From Pandoraea oxalativorans (lineage in GTDB: Bacteria > Pseudomonadota > Gammaproteobacteria > Burkholderiales > Burkholderiaceae), in contig NZ_CP011253.3 in the NCBI RefSeq assembly GCF_000972785.3, positions 1,612,001 to 1,676,000 on the forward strand: DNA of 64,000 nt. Reading direction: 5' to 3'. The notes under the pieces are model-generated. The model was given only the letters and a program-made list of their open reading frames with translations. It had not been told where the DNA came from and did no database searches. This document shows, piece by piece, positions 40,024 through 48,909 of the stretch (its first letter is position 1; every line of letters begins with the position of its first letter). A program made the position numbers and the translations under genes.

Positions 40024-41388
40024 ATGTCGGTAAAACCGGTCGTGCGGAGTTGCCTCCTGCTGGCCGCGTGTCTGAGTGCCGGAATGCCGGTGGGCACGCA
40101 CGCACAATCTCTCTTCTCGGATCCTAATCCGCCGTGTTTCACTGAGCAGAATGCTGTGTCCTACGGATTGTGGGACCGTGGACTGGCACCTCAGTATTTC
40201 GTGCCGCCCCCACCACCGCCGTCACCGCCGGTCGTGCAGGACCCGGGTGCGGCGACCGATCCGATTGCACTGTTCGCAAGCGACGACCCGAATGCGGTCG
40301 CTGCGGCCGTCGATCGCGAGGCGGCCACGCGTGCCGCCGATGCGGCCGCAGCTGTGGCTTCGAGTACAACTGCGGCGACTGGTGGCGCGTCCACGTCGTC
40401 CGATCCGTCGCAAGCCGTCGCAGCAGACGGCGCGAGTGGCGCCTCTGCCGAGACGGCGGACGCGACGTCGGTCGTCTCCCCGACTCCGCCGTCACCGCCA
40501 CTGCCCGCAGCCGAATTTGCCGTTGCGCCGGAATTGAGCGCGGACGGCACCGCGATCCATGCCGTCGATATCGACGCCGTGGCCTCGGGCGCTACCGCCG
40601 CTGCCACCGACCCGCAACCATTGCCCGACGTTGCACCGCCCAACGCGTTCCTCGCACGCGCATCGTGCCTGCGCGGCATGCCACGTCATGAGAGTCTGGC
40701 GAACCGTAACATCCGCATGCTGATGCGTCGCGGACTGGTGGTGCGCGACGACCAGTTGCCTTTCGTTGCGACCCGTAGCCGTACCCCGGGCGAGGGGGCT
40801 ATCGGGCTACAGGTACTCAACGACCGTCCGTATCAGTTCAATGTCGGCATGAACAACAGCGGTATGACGACCACCGGCAAGATGCAGGGCACCGCCAATC
40901 TGCTGATGAACAACCCGCTGGGGATGTACGGCAAGCTCGATACGAAGCTCAGTCAGGATTTGCAGAATGCGCGACGTGACGCGACCAATCGCGATCTGAC
41001 GGCCAACTATTCGTTGCCCATCGACGCCGACTGGACGGTCGGGATCACCGGCTCCACCAATGCCGCCACGGATCAGATTGCGACGGGCACCACGCAGACG
41101 CAGACGCTCCAGTGGCGTGTGCGCCGCGCGTTCGATGTGACGTCCAACGGGACGACCGGCGTCGAGCTGCGCTACAACCGCAGTCGCACCGAAGATCCGA
41201 ACGCGATCCACACCTACGACAGTTACGCCGAGGTCGGGCTGAGTCACACGCATTATCTGGGGACGTCAAAGCTCGACTTGTCGGTGATGCAGCGGTTGAA
41301 TGCGCCGTGGATGCCCGCAGCGAGCGGCCCGCCGGGTTGGTCCTATCGCTTCCAGTCCATCGACGCGAAGCTCACCGTACCGTTCTGA
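40024..41388 (+). CDS. Exported proline/alanine-rich protein with TpsB-like partial beta-barrel
   Basis: A 454-residue protein. Signal peptide at residues 1-28 (CLLLAACLSAGMPVGTHAQ). Residues ~55-70 are a polyproline stretch (VPPPPPPSPPVV), then ~130 residues of Ala/Thr/Ser/Asp low complexity. The C-terminal ~190 residues look like amphipathic strands: YQFNVGMNNSGMTTTGKMQG and ANLLMNNPLGMYGKLD resemble the start of the FhaC/ShlB two-partner-secretion barrel (DNSG..TG..QG, DNPLG). It ends in Phe (DAKLTVPF), consistent with BAM-dependent insertion. It lacks an evident POTRA pair and is shorter than real TpsB. The start at 40024 is chosen for the signal peptide. Confidence 0.6.
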   Translation: MSVKPVVRSCLLLAACLSAGMPVGTHAQSLFSDPNPPCFTEQNAVSYGLWDRGLAPQYFVPPPPPPSPPVVQDPGAATDPIALFASDDPNAVAAAVDREAATRAADAAAAVASSTTAATGGASTSSDPSQAVAADGASGASAETADATSVVSPTPPSPPLPAAEFAVAPELSADGTAIHAVDIDAVASGATAAATDPQPLPDVAPPNAFLARASCLRGMPRHESLANRNIRMLMRRGLVVRDDQLPFVATRSRTPGEGAIGLQVLNDRPYQFNVGMNNSGMTTTGKMQGTANLLMNNPLGMYGKLDTKLSQDLQNARRDATNRDLTANYSLPIDADWTVGITGSTNAATDQIATGTTQTQTLQWRVRRAFDVTSNGTTGVELRYNRSRTEDPNAIHTYDSYAEVGLSHTHYLGTSKLDLSVMQRLNAPWMPAASGPPGWSYRFQSIDAKLTVPF

Positions 41389-41944
41389 CGAAGTCCATCA
41401 CGGTATCGAGCGATACCGTTCTCACGAGCGACGCGGGCATGTCCGCGAAGTGCTCGCTCTCCCCGAAAAGAATCACGGGCTTGCCGTAGTGTACGGCGAG
41501 CCCGACTTCGTTGCGCGTGCCGTGATTGCCTGGCAGGGCGACGATGGCGTCGCTGGACAAAACGTTGATGTGATTGCGCGAAAGGGTCCCCGGCGGCGCG
41601 TCGGGCAGATGGCGAGGCAGCGGACTGAGGATCGGCACTTCGACGAACGGATTCGGATAGCCGGGCACGGCGCGCAAAGTGCTCGGCGCGTCCATGTGCC
41701 CATCGTCTGCCTCATCCGTGCCTGCGACGGTCTCCGTCGGCACGATGCCGATGCTTCGGCCGATGCGTTGCGGCACGGAGCAGAACGCTTCGCTCACGCT
41801 CGTCATTACGCCTTGTCCACCGCCGGTAAGCAAGTGAAAGCCAGCGAGCGCCAGCGCACGGCCGAGCGGCACGGCAAGTTCGGGCCACGGCTGTTTGCCG
41901 GACCCCATAACGCCAATGGTCTTGGGACGCAGGGGAAAGGTCAT
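41372..41944 (-). CDS. SLOG-fold protein (LOG / TIGR00725-like)
   Basis: A 190-residue Rossmann-like protein. It starts TIGVMGSGKQPWPELA and has LLTGGGQGVMTSVSEAF, the nucleotide-binding GGGxGVM motif. The second family motif, usually PGGxGTxxE, is PGNHGTRNEVGLAVHYGKP here, with Asn and His replacing Gly and a variable residue. This fold includes cytokinin-activating LOG phosphoribohydrolases and NAD-derivative sensors. The substitution makes standard LOG activity uncertain. Its 3' end overlaps the convergent neighbour by 17 bp. Confidence 0.75.
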   Translation of the reverse strand: MTFPLRPKTIGVMGSGKQPWPELAVPLGRALALAGFHLLTGGGQGVMTSVSEAFCSVPQRIGRSIGIVPTETVAGTDEADDGHMDAPSTLRAVPGYPNPFVEVPILSPLPRHLPDAPPGTLSRNHINVLSSDAIVALPGNHGTRNEVGLAVHYGKPVILFGESEHFADMPASLVRTVSLDTVMDFVRTVR

Positions 41945-42036
41945 ATCGGAACGTGAGCCACGCAGAGTGGGGAGGTCAGGGCGCTGCCGATGATAAACGA
42001 AGTGTGCAGACGATGTACGTAGACGAAGTGTCCGGG

Positions 42037-42062
42037 CAAAAAAAACCCGCCGGGTGGCGGGT
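42037..42062 (-). terminator. Minus-strand intrinsic terminator, possible sRNA end
   Basis: ACCCGCC (42045-42051) and GGCGGGT (42056-42062) form a stem with a GGGT loop; on minus it is followed by eight U. No minus-strand gene lies upstream before the plus-strand gene at 42235. A second stem GGTCTCGC/GCGAGACC lies at 42098-42122. Together they could form a ~110-nt small RNA. Confidence 0.5.
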
Positions 42063-42234
42063 GAGGAAGCAGGCCTCCCACGGGGAAGTGAAAGCCTGGT
42101 CTCGCGAGGTGTTTGCGAGACCCGTGTAGTATCGTGATCCAGACGTCTGTTGGCTATGGGCTAAGTCCTAAAGTGCATGTCAGACGCTTTCCAATTCTGT
42201 TTCCTATCCTTTCTGACGTAACCCGGTGCCAGAG

Positions 42235-42675
42235 ATGACCGAACCGACCGAAACCACACCCGCCAGTGCTGCCCAGATCGCTGCCCTGAAGGCGTTGCGT
42301 GCCGCGCTGCTTGCCCAGCACAAGGTGCTGATCGACTATGACCGTCAGCAATACGAAGCGGTTTTCGGCGCGGTGCCGACCGGCCGCTTCGTCCAGTTGT
42401 TCACCGAAGACCCCTGGTTCCGCTGGCTCGATCCGGTCTCGCGCCTGATCGTCGCACTCGACGAATGGCAGGAGCAGGAACCACCACTGGCTGAGGCGGG
42501 CATTGCGCTGGCCGACGAAGCCGCCAGACTGTTCCGTCGTACCGGCGGCGAAGTCGACGAGTTTGGCGAACGCTATCTGCTGGCACTGCAGAAGTCGCCG
42601 GAAGCGGGCATGGGACAGAGCCAGGTGATGGCCGCGTTGCGTGCTACGCCGCAGTCGCCCGCCCCCGACGCCTGA
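42235..42675 (+). CDS. Conserved hypothetical protein
   Basis: A 146-residue soluble, mostly helical protein with no signal peptide. It contains LKALRAALLAQHKVLIDYDRQ, then FTEDPWFRWLDPVSRLIVALDEW, a pattern I associate only loosely with uncharacterised Burkholderiales proteins. ATG at 42235 is used; a GTG at 42226 is possible. No enzymatic motif or function can be assigned. Confidence 0.65.
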   Translation: MTEPTETTPASAAQIAALKALRAALLAQHKVLIDYDRQQYEAVFGAVPTGRFVQLFTEDPWFRWLDPVSRLIVALDEWQEQEPPLAEAGIALADEAARLFRRTGGEVDEFGERYLLALQKSPEAGMGQSQVMAALRATPQSPAPDA

Positions 42676-43021
42676 AAGCGCAGCGTGCCCGTCGCCTCAA
42701 ACTGAGAAGGATGCCGAGATGTCGTCCCATGTGTCGGCAAATGAGGAGGCGGGCCGTTGAGCAGGGAGGGGACAGGCCGTCAAGTCGAATATTTGTTCCT
42801 TCGCTGACCGTTTTTTGAGCAAGGCTCTTGACAGCCCCTGTTCACGGGGCGACTCAGAAGTCGATGTCAGGTTATCCAGTGGGTTATCCACAAAGGGTGT
42901 GGACAACTTTCGGTGGCTGATGCCCTTGCCGCCGACGCGCCGTTTTCAGCGCCGGTTTTTGCGCCGTTTTTTGTGCCCTTGTCAGCCCACTTCCGACACA
43001 CCGCCGCTGCATCCGATCGAC
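42676..43021. other. Intergenic region with DnaA-box-like cluster
   Basis: A 346-bp gap before the DMT gene. Within 35 bp it has TTATCCAGT (42872-42880), the consensus DnaA box TTATCCACA (42884-42892) and, inverted, TGTGGACAA (42898-42906). A GCCCC/GGGGC hairpin is at 42834-42850, just after TTGACA at 42828. No gene was recognised. Confidence 0.55.
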
Positions 43022-43879
43022 ATGACCACCACGCCCATCGTGCTCCTCGTGCTGCTCTCGGCACTGATGCACGCCACCTGGAACGCTTTCCTTCACGCGA
43101 GTCCCGATCGTCTCTGGCAAGTCGGCATGATGGCCGTGCCGCAATTGCTCACTGCCATCGTCGGCATTGCGGTGCTGCCGATACCGCCGGTCGAAGTCTG
43201 GCCGCTCATTGTGCTGTCCGCATGTGCGCAGGTGGCGTACACGGCGGCGCTCATCCGCGCCTATCGCGTGGGCGAGTTCGGACAGATCTATCCGATTGCG
43301 CGTGGCATCTCGCCGCTGCTGATCTCAGGGGCGGCGCTGCTGCTCGCGGGCGAACTGCCGCGCTGGATCGCGGTGGTCGGCATCGCGTGCATCTGCACCG
43401 GCATTCTGACGCTCGCGTTGCGTGGACGGCGTCTGTCCGGCGACAGCGTGCCTGCGGCCTTGCTCACCGGCGTGTTCATTGCGGCTTACACGATTGTGGA
43501 TGGCTTCGGCATTCGCTTAACGAACAGCAGCGGCGGGAACGGCTTCGCCTACATCGCCTGGGCGTACTTGCTGGCGAGCGTGCCGCTGGTCGGGGCGGTG
43601 TGGACGTGGCGGGGCGGATGGCGCGGCATGTTCCTCGCGCCGCGCCGCCGGGTGACGCAAGCGCTGGGGGCTGGCGTGGTCGCACAATGCGCCTACGGCA
43701 TGGTGGTCTTCGCGCTGCAGTTTCTGCCGATGGGGGCGGTGTCGGCGTTGCGCGAATCGAGCGCCATCTTTGCGGTGCTGCTGGGCTGGTTGTTCATGCA
43801 AGAGAAGCTCAACGCGCGGCGTCTCGTCGCATGCAGTCTGGTCGTCGGCGGTGCGGTACTCATCAAGCTGGGTGCCTGA
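43022..43879 (+). CDS. EamA/DMT family permease
   Basis: A 285-residue drug/metabolite transporter with ten TM helices in two EamA repeats (TTTPIVLLVLLSALMHATWN and ...MVVFALQFLPMGAVSALRES). The ATG at 43022 begins just before TM1; the open frame upstream to 42815 encodes a basic non-membrane tail and overlaps the DnaA-box cluster, so it is rejected. The substrate is unknown. Convergent with the formate dehydrogenase operon. Confidence 0.85.
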   Translation: MTTTPIVLLVLLSALMHATWNAFLHASPDRLWQVGMMAVPQLLTAIVGIAVLPIPPVEVWPLIVLSACAQVAYTAALIRAYRVGEFGQIYPIARGISPLLISGAALLLAGELPRWIAVVGIACICTGILTLALRGRRLSGDSVPAALLTGVFIAAYTIVDGFGIRLTNSSGGNGFAYIAWAYLLASVPLVGAVWTWRGGWRGMFLAPRRRVTQALGAGVVAQCAYGMVVFALQFLPMGAVSALRESSAIFAVLLGWLFMQEKLNARRLVACSLVVGGAVLIKLGA

Positions 43880-43922
43880 AGGCTTGAATGGGGGCCTGAA
43901 GCGGCATTGACGTCTGCCAGCG

Positions 43923-43960
43923 ACATCAGGCGCAATCGTTTCCACGACTGCGCCTGATGT
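43923..43960. terminator. Convergent 12-bp hairpin, DMT gene / fds operon
   Basis: ACATCAGGCGCA (43923-43934) pairs perfectly with TGCGCCTGATGT (43949-43960) over a 14-nt loop, midway between two convergent genes. There is no T-run, so Rho-assisted or weak bidirectional termination is likely. Confidence 0.55.
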
Positions 43961-44002
43961 TACGGCCGGACTTCGCGTCCCGCCGATCGGCCTCGACGAA
44001 TG

Positions 44003-44236
44003 TCAGCCGCGCGGCCAGAGTTCGGCGCGATGCGTGGTGATGGCGGCCACGACGATCTCGCGCATGCCATGCCCGTCCGTCGTCTCCAGATGCTCCAGAA
44101 TCGTCATGCGCATGCGCGGCGCCCAGAAGCGACGCAGATGCCCGGCGATGTTCTCGAGCGCTTCGCCGCGATCGGGCATCGTCTCGAAGAAATCCCCGAT
44201 CTGATTGGCCATCTTGACCAGATTGTCCGTGTCCAT
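44003..44236 (-). CDS. fdsD: NAD-dependent formate dehydrogenase delta subunit FdsD
   Basis: A 77-residue protein beginning MDTDNLVKMANQIGDFFETM, with the FdsD block HLRRFWAPRMRMTILEHLE and C-terminal Trp-containing tail. FdsD is a small subunit needed for maturation or cofactor loading of the molybdenum enzyme. ATG at 44236 is chosen because it gives the standard start; the frame runs further upstream to 44392. It lies 205 bp after fdsA, and no fdsC lies in that gap. Confidence 0.88.
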   Translation of the reverse strand: MDTDNLVKMANQIGDFFETMPDRGEALENIAGHLRRFWAPRMRMTILEHLETTDGHGMREIVVAAITTHRAELWPRG

Positions 44237-44441
44237 GATCTGTCTTGTCCCCTGTGATCGTTCTCTGTCGATGCGTTGCACCGGTTCGCTTGGCCAATCT
44301 CGCGTCCGCCGCGCCGTCTGCAGGCAATAGACGGCGAAGCTCGTCGGCACTATGCGCATGCGACGATGGACGCGGATTGTCCGTGGCGGCACACGGCGGT
44401 GCGGTCGTTCGACCGGCGCCGTCGCGTGCCTGATTGCCGGC

Positions 44442-47303
44442 TCAGCTCGCGCTGGCCGCCGTCGTCCGGTCGTGTCCGAGGAACGCTTCCTGCTGACGGT
44501 TGAAGTCCGAGTACTGACGCTGCCATTCCGACGGTTGTGCGACCGGCGTGACCTGCACCGCCGTCACCTTGTACTCGGGGCAGTTCGTCGCCCAGTCCGA
44601 GTTGTCGGTGGTGATCACGTTCGCGCCCGACTCCGGGAAGTGGAACGTCGTGTACACCACGCCCGGCTGCATGCGGTCGCTGACGATTGCACGCAACACC
44701 GTCTCGCCCGCCCGGCTCTGAATGCCGACCCAGTCGCCGTCCTTGATGCCACGTTCTTCGGCGTCATGCGGATGAAGTTCCAGACGATCTTCGCTGTGCC
44801 AGTGGTTGTTGTCCGTGCGACGCGTCTGCGCTCCGACGTTGTACTGCGACAGAATCCGCCCGGTCGTGAGGATGAGCGGGAAACGGGGCGTGACCTTTTC
44901 GTCCGTCGGCACGTATTGCGTGATGAGGAACTTGCCCTTGCCACGCACGAATTCGTCGATGTGCATGACGGGCGTGCCGTCCGGCGCGTCGTCGTTACAC
45001 GGCCACTGCACGCTGCCCACGCGGTCGAGCTTCTCGTAACTCACGCCCGAGAACGTCGGCGTGAGACGCGCGATTTCGTCCATGATTTCCGACGGGTGCG
45101 AGTAGTTCATCTCGTAGCCCAGACGCTTCGCCAGCTGGATCGTCACTTCCCAGTCGGCGTAACCGGCGCGCGGCGGCATGACCTGACGCACGCGCGAGAT
45201 ACGACGCTCGGCGTTGGTGAACGTGCCGTCCTTCTCCAGGAACGACGAACCCGGCAGCAGCACGTGTGCGTACTTCGCAGTTTCGTTCAGGAAGATGTCC
45301 TGCACGACGATGCACTCCATCTGCTCCAGTGCATGCGTGACGTGTTGCGTGTTCGGGTCCGACTGGACGATGTCCTCGCCCTGGCAGTACAGGCCCATGA
45401 AGGTGCCCGCCAGTGCTGCGTCGAACATGTTCGGAATACGCAGGCCCGGCTCCGCTTGCAGCTCGACGCCCCATTCGGCCTCGAACAGTGCGCGGGCGCT
45501 TGCGTCCGACACGTGACGATAGCCCGGCAGTTCGTGCGGGAACGCGCCCATGTCGCACGAGCCCTGCACGTTGTTCTGACCGCGCAGCGGGTTCACGCCC
45601 ACACCTTCGCGGCCGATGTTGCCGGTGAGCATCGAGAGGTTGGCGATGCCGATGACCGTCGTCGAGCCTTGTGCGTGTTCCGTCACGCCCAGACCGTAGT
45701 AGATCGCCGCGTTGCCACCGGTTGCGTACAGACGGGCGGCGCCGCGCACGAGGTGGGCAGGCACGCCCGTGTGGGCTTCGGTCGCTTCCGGCGAATTCTC
45801 GGCACGGGAGATGAAGTCGCGCCATTGCTGGAAAGCGCGATCTTCGCAACGCTCGGCGATGAACGCGTCGGCCATCAGACCTTCGGTGACGATCACGTGC
45901 GCCAGCGCGTTGACCATGGCCACGTTCGTGCCCGGACGCAGTTGCAAGTGATAGTCGGCCTTGATGTGCGGGCTGTTGACCAGATCGATACGACGCGGGT
46001 CGATCACGATAAGCTTGGCCCCCTGGCGCAGACGCTTCTTCATGCGCGAGCCGAACACCGGGTGACCGTCGGTCGGGTTCGCACCCATCACGAGAATCAC
46101 GTCCGAATGCTCGACCGACTTGAACGTTTGCGTGCCGGCCGATTCGCCGAGCGTCGCCTTCAGGCCATAGCCGGTCGGCGAGTGGCACACGCGGGCGCAG
46201 GTGTCGACGTTGTTGTTGCCGAACGCGGCGCGCACGAGCTTCTGCACGAGGTAGTCTTCTTCGTTCGTGCAGCGCGACGACACCAGACCGCCGATGGAGT
46301 CACGGCCGTACTTGGCCTGGATGCGCTTGAACTCCGACGCCGCGTAGTCGAGCGCCTCGTCCCACGACACTTCCTGCCACGGATCGGTGATTTTCTTGCG
46401 GATCTTCGGCGTGAGGATACGGTCCTTGTGCGTGGCGTAGCCCCAGGCGAAGCGACCCTTCACGCAGGCGTGGCCTTCGTTGGCCTGACCGTCCTTGTGC
46501 GGCACCATGCGCACGACTTCGTTGCCCTTCATCTCCGCCTTGAACGAGCAGCCCACGCCGCAATAGGCGCAGGTCGTGATCTTGGCATGCTCGGCCTGAC
46601 CGAGATGGATGACGGACTTCTCCTGCAGCGTTGCGGTCGGGCAGGCGGCCACGCAGGCGCCGCACGACACGCACTCCGAATCCATGAACGCCTGGTCCTG
46701 GCCCGCCGAAACGCGCGCTTCGAAGCCGCGTCCCGAGATCGTCAGTGCAAACGTGCCTTGCGTTTCTTCACAGGCGCGCACGCAGCGGTTGCAGACGATG
46801 CACTTCGAGGCGTCGTACGTGAAGTAGGGGTTCGACTCGTCCTTTTCGCTGTCGAAGTGGTTCGCACCGTCGAAGCCGTAACGCACTTCGCGCAGGCCCG
46901 TCACCCCGGCCATGTCCTGCAACTCGCAGTCGCCGTTGGCGGCGCACGTCAGGCAGTCCAGCGGGTGATCGGAGATGTACAGCTCCATCACGCCCTTGCG
47001 TAGCTCCTGGAGCTTCGGCGATTGCGTGCGGACCTTCATGCCGGGTTCGACCGGCGTGGTGCACGACGCGGGGAAGCCGCGACGGCCTTCGATTTCCACC
47101 AGACACAGACGGCACGAGCCGAACGGCTCCAGCGAGTCGGTTGCGCACAGCTTGGGCACGTTCACGCCACCCTCGGACGCCGCGCGCATGATCGACGTGC
47201 CCGCCGGCACGGTGACCTGTTCGCCGTCGATCTCCAGCGTGACTTCCTTCGTCGATTCGCGGCGCGGGGTGCCGTAATCCTTCTCAAACATCGGATCCAT
47301 CAT
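44442..47303 (-). CDS. fdsA: NAD-dependent formate dehydrogenase alpha subunit FdsA
   Basis: A 953-residue molybdenum catalytic subunit oxidising formate to CO2. In order: a [2Fe-2S] domain (~20-110; SCRLCLVEIEGRRGFPASC), a His-Cys cluster segment (SDHPLDCLTCAANGDCELQ), two 4Fe-4S ferredoxin motifs (CIVCNRCVRACEE and CVSCGACVAACPT), a further cluster (CAYCGVGCSFKAEM) and the bis-MGD DMSO-reductase-type domain. The expected catalytic Cys is in NVDTCARVCHSPTGYGL. The C-terminal domain has HPHDAEERGIKDGDWVGIQSR. It starts 13 bp after the fdsB stop. It is cytoplasmic and soluble and passes electrons to FdsB. Confidence 0.95.
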   Translation of the reverse strand: MMDPMFEKDYGTPRRESTKEVTLEIDGEQVTVPAGTSIMRAASEGGVNVPKLCATDSLEPFGSCRLCLVEIEGRRGFPASCTTPVEPGMKVRTQSPKLQELRKGVMELYISDHPLDCLTCAANGDCELQDMAGVTGLREVRYGFDGANHFDSEKDESNPYFTYDASKCIVCNRCVRACEETQGTFALTISGRGFEARVSAGQDQAFMDSECVSCGACVAACPTATLQEKSVIHLGQAEHAKITTCAYCGVGCSFKAEMKGNEVVRMVPHKDGQANEGHACVKGRFAWGYATHKDRILTPKIRKKITDPWQEVSWDEALDYAASEFKRIQAKYGRDSIGGLVSSRCTNEEDYLVQKLVRAAFGNNNVDTCARVCHSPTGYGLKATLGESAGTQTFKSVEHSDVILVMGANPTDGHPVFGSRMKKRLRQGAKLIVIDPRRIDLVNSPHIKADYHLQLRPGTNVAMVNALAHVIVTEGLMADAFIAERCEDRAFQQWRDFISRAENSPEATEAHTGVPAHLVRGAARLYATGGNAAIYYGLGVTEHAQGSTTVIGIANLSMLTGNIGREGVGVNPLRGQNNVQGSCDMGAFPHELPGYRHVSDASARALFEAEWGVELQAEPGLRIPNMFDAALAGTFMGLYCQGEDIVQSDPNTQHVTHALEQMECIVVQDIFLNETAKYAHVLLPGSSFLEKDGTFTNAERRISRVRQVMPPRAGYADWEVTIQLAKRLGYEMNYSHPSEIMDEIARLTPTFSGVSYEKLDRVGSVQWPCNDDAPDGTPVMHIDEFVRGKGKFLITQYVPTDEKVTPRFPLILTTGRILSQYNVGAQTRRTDNNHWHSEDRLELHPHDAEERGIKDGDWVGIQSRAGETVLRAIVSDRMQPGVVYTTFHFPESGANVITTDNSDWATNCPEYKVTAVQVTPVAQPSEWQRQYSDFNRQQEAFLGHDRTTAASAS

Positions 47304-47316
47304 GATCGGGGGTCTC

Positions 47317-48909
47317 CTAGGCGGCCTTGGTCGGCAAGTTCGACGATTCGGCCGCGCCGAAGTCTTCTGGGAAATGATTCAGCGCAGACAGCACGGGGTA
47401 GGGCGTCATGCCGCCCATGGCGCACAGCGAGCCGTTGAGCATCGTGTCGCACAGGTCGCGCAGCAGTTTGATCTGCTTGGGACGGTCGCGCCCGTCGATG
47501 ATCTTGTCCATCACTTCGACGCCGCGCGTCGAACCGATGCGGCACGGCGTGCACTTGCCGCACGATTCGATGGTGCAGAACTCCATCGCGTAACGGGCGA
47601 GCCTGGCGAGATCGACGGTGTCGTCGTGCGCCACGATGCCGCCGTGACCCAGCACGGCCCAGTGCGCGGCGAACGCTTCGTAGTCGAGCGGGGTGTCCCA
47701 CTGCGATTCCGGCAGGTACGAGCCGAGCGGGCCGCCGACCTGTACCGCACGCAGCGGGCGACCGGTCATTGCGCCGCCGCCGTAGTCGTAAAGGATCTCG
47801 CGCAGCGTCACGCCGAAGGCCTTCTCGATGAGGCCGCCGTATTTGATGTTGCCCGCGAGCTGGATCGGCAGGGTGCCGCGCGAGCGTCCCATGCCGAAGT
47901 TCTTATAGAACTCCGCGCCTCGGTCCATGATGATCGGCACGGAAGCGAGCGAAATCACGTTGTTGATGACCGTCGGCAGGCCGAAGAGACCTTCGATTGC
48001 AGGCAGCGGCGGTTTCGCCCGCACCACGCCACGCTTGCCTTCGAGGCTTTCGAGCAGCGCCGTTTCTTCGCCGCAGACGTAAGCCCCGGCGGCCTTACGC
48101 ACTTCGAGGTGGAATGCGTGGCCCGAGCCGAGAATGTTCTCGCCGAGGTAGCCCGCCTTGTTCGCGTTGACGATGGCTTCGTTGAGCACGTCGATTGAGT
48201 GGGGGTATTCGCTGCGCACGTAGATATAGCCGCGCGTGGCACCCACGGCGATGCCAGCGATCGTCATACCTTCGACGAGCACGAGCGGGTCGCCCTCCAT
48301 CAGCATGCGGTCGGCGAACGTGCCCGAGTCGCCTTCGTCGGCGTTGCAGACGATGTATTTCTGCGCGGCGGGCGTGTTCAGCACCGTCTTCCACTTGATG
48401 CCGGTCGGGAAGGCTGCGCCGCCTCGGCCACGCAAGCCCGATTCGGTCACTTGCGCGACGATGGTCGCGGCGTCCAGTGCGAGGGCGTTGCGCAGGCCGC
48501 GATAGCCGTCGTGCGCGACGTAGTCGTCGACCGAAACGGGATCGGTGATGCCCACGCGTGCGAACGTCAGACGTTCCTGCTTCTTGAAATACGGAATCTC
48601 TTCGGTCAGACCGAGCGCGAGCGGATGATCGCCGCCTGCGGTGACGTTCGCATCGAACAGGGAGGCGACGTCGTCGACGTCGACGGGCCCATAGGCGACG
48701 CGACCCGCCGGGGTCACGACTTCGAGCAACGGTTCGAGCCAGAGCATGCCGCGCGTGCCGTTGCGGATCAGCTCGATCTCGATGCCGCGTTTGGCAGCCT
48801 CAGTGGCGATCGCGTCGGCGACTTCGTCGGCACCGAGCGCGAGTGCGGCGGAGTCACGCGGCAGGTAGAGGCGCACAGCCGTCTTGGCGGAAGTAGTGGA
48901 CTGGCTCAT
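47317..48909 (-). CDS. fdsB: NAD-dependent formate dehydrogenase beta subunit FdsB
   Basis: A 530-residue NADH- and FMN-binding subunit homologous to NuoF, with a NuoE-like N-terminal thioredoxin portion. The FMN/NAD motif GLRGRGGAAFPTGIKW and VCNADEGDSGTFADR are intact, and the [4Fe-4S] site is ESCGKCTPCRIGSTRG. The ATG at 48909 overlaps the fdsG stop (ATGA), so translation is coupled. It transfers electrons from FdsA to NAD+, giving NADH. Confidence 0.95.
   Translation of the reverse strand: MSQSTTSAKTAVRLYLPRDSAALALGADEVADAIATEAAKRGIEIELIRNGTRGMLWLEPLLEVVTPAGRVAYGPVDVDDVASLFDANVTAGGDHPLALGLTEEIPYFKKQERLTFARVGITDPVSVDDYVAHDGYRGLRNALALDAATIVAQVTESGLRGRGGAAFPTGIKWKTVLNTPAAQKYIVCNADEGDSGTFADRMLMEGDPLVLVEGMTIAGIAVGATRGYIYVRSEYPHSIDVLNEAIVNANKAGYLGENILGSGHAFHLEVRKAAGAYVCGEETALLESLEGKRGVVRAKPPLPAIEGLFGLPTVINNVISLASVPIIMDRGAEFYKNFGMGRSRGTLPIQLAGNIKYGGLIEKAFGVTLREILYDYGGGAMTGRPLRAVQVGGPLGSYLPESQWDTPLDYEAFAAHWAVLGHGGIVAHDDTVDLARLARYAMEFCTIESCGKCTPCRIGSTRGVEVMDKIIDGRDRPKQIKLLRDLCDTMLNGSLCAMGGMTPYPVLSALNHFPEDFGAAESSNLPTKAA

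Noticed and set aside
42872..42906. Possible replication origin
   Set aside because: Only three DnaA-like boxes, no AT-rich unwinding element and no dnaA, dnaN, parAB or gidA nearby.
42697..42906. 69-codon minus-strand frame before the DMT gene
   Set aside because: It would need a TTG start with no ribosome site and covers the DnaA-box cluster; no coding character.
44352..47003. Long plus-strand open frame of 883 codons opposite fdsA
   Set aside because: It is antisense to a clear formate dehydrogenase; the encoded peptide is rich in Arg, His, Val and Asp, typical of a mirror frame in high-GC DNA.
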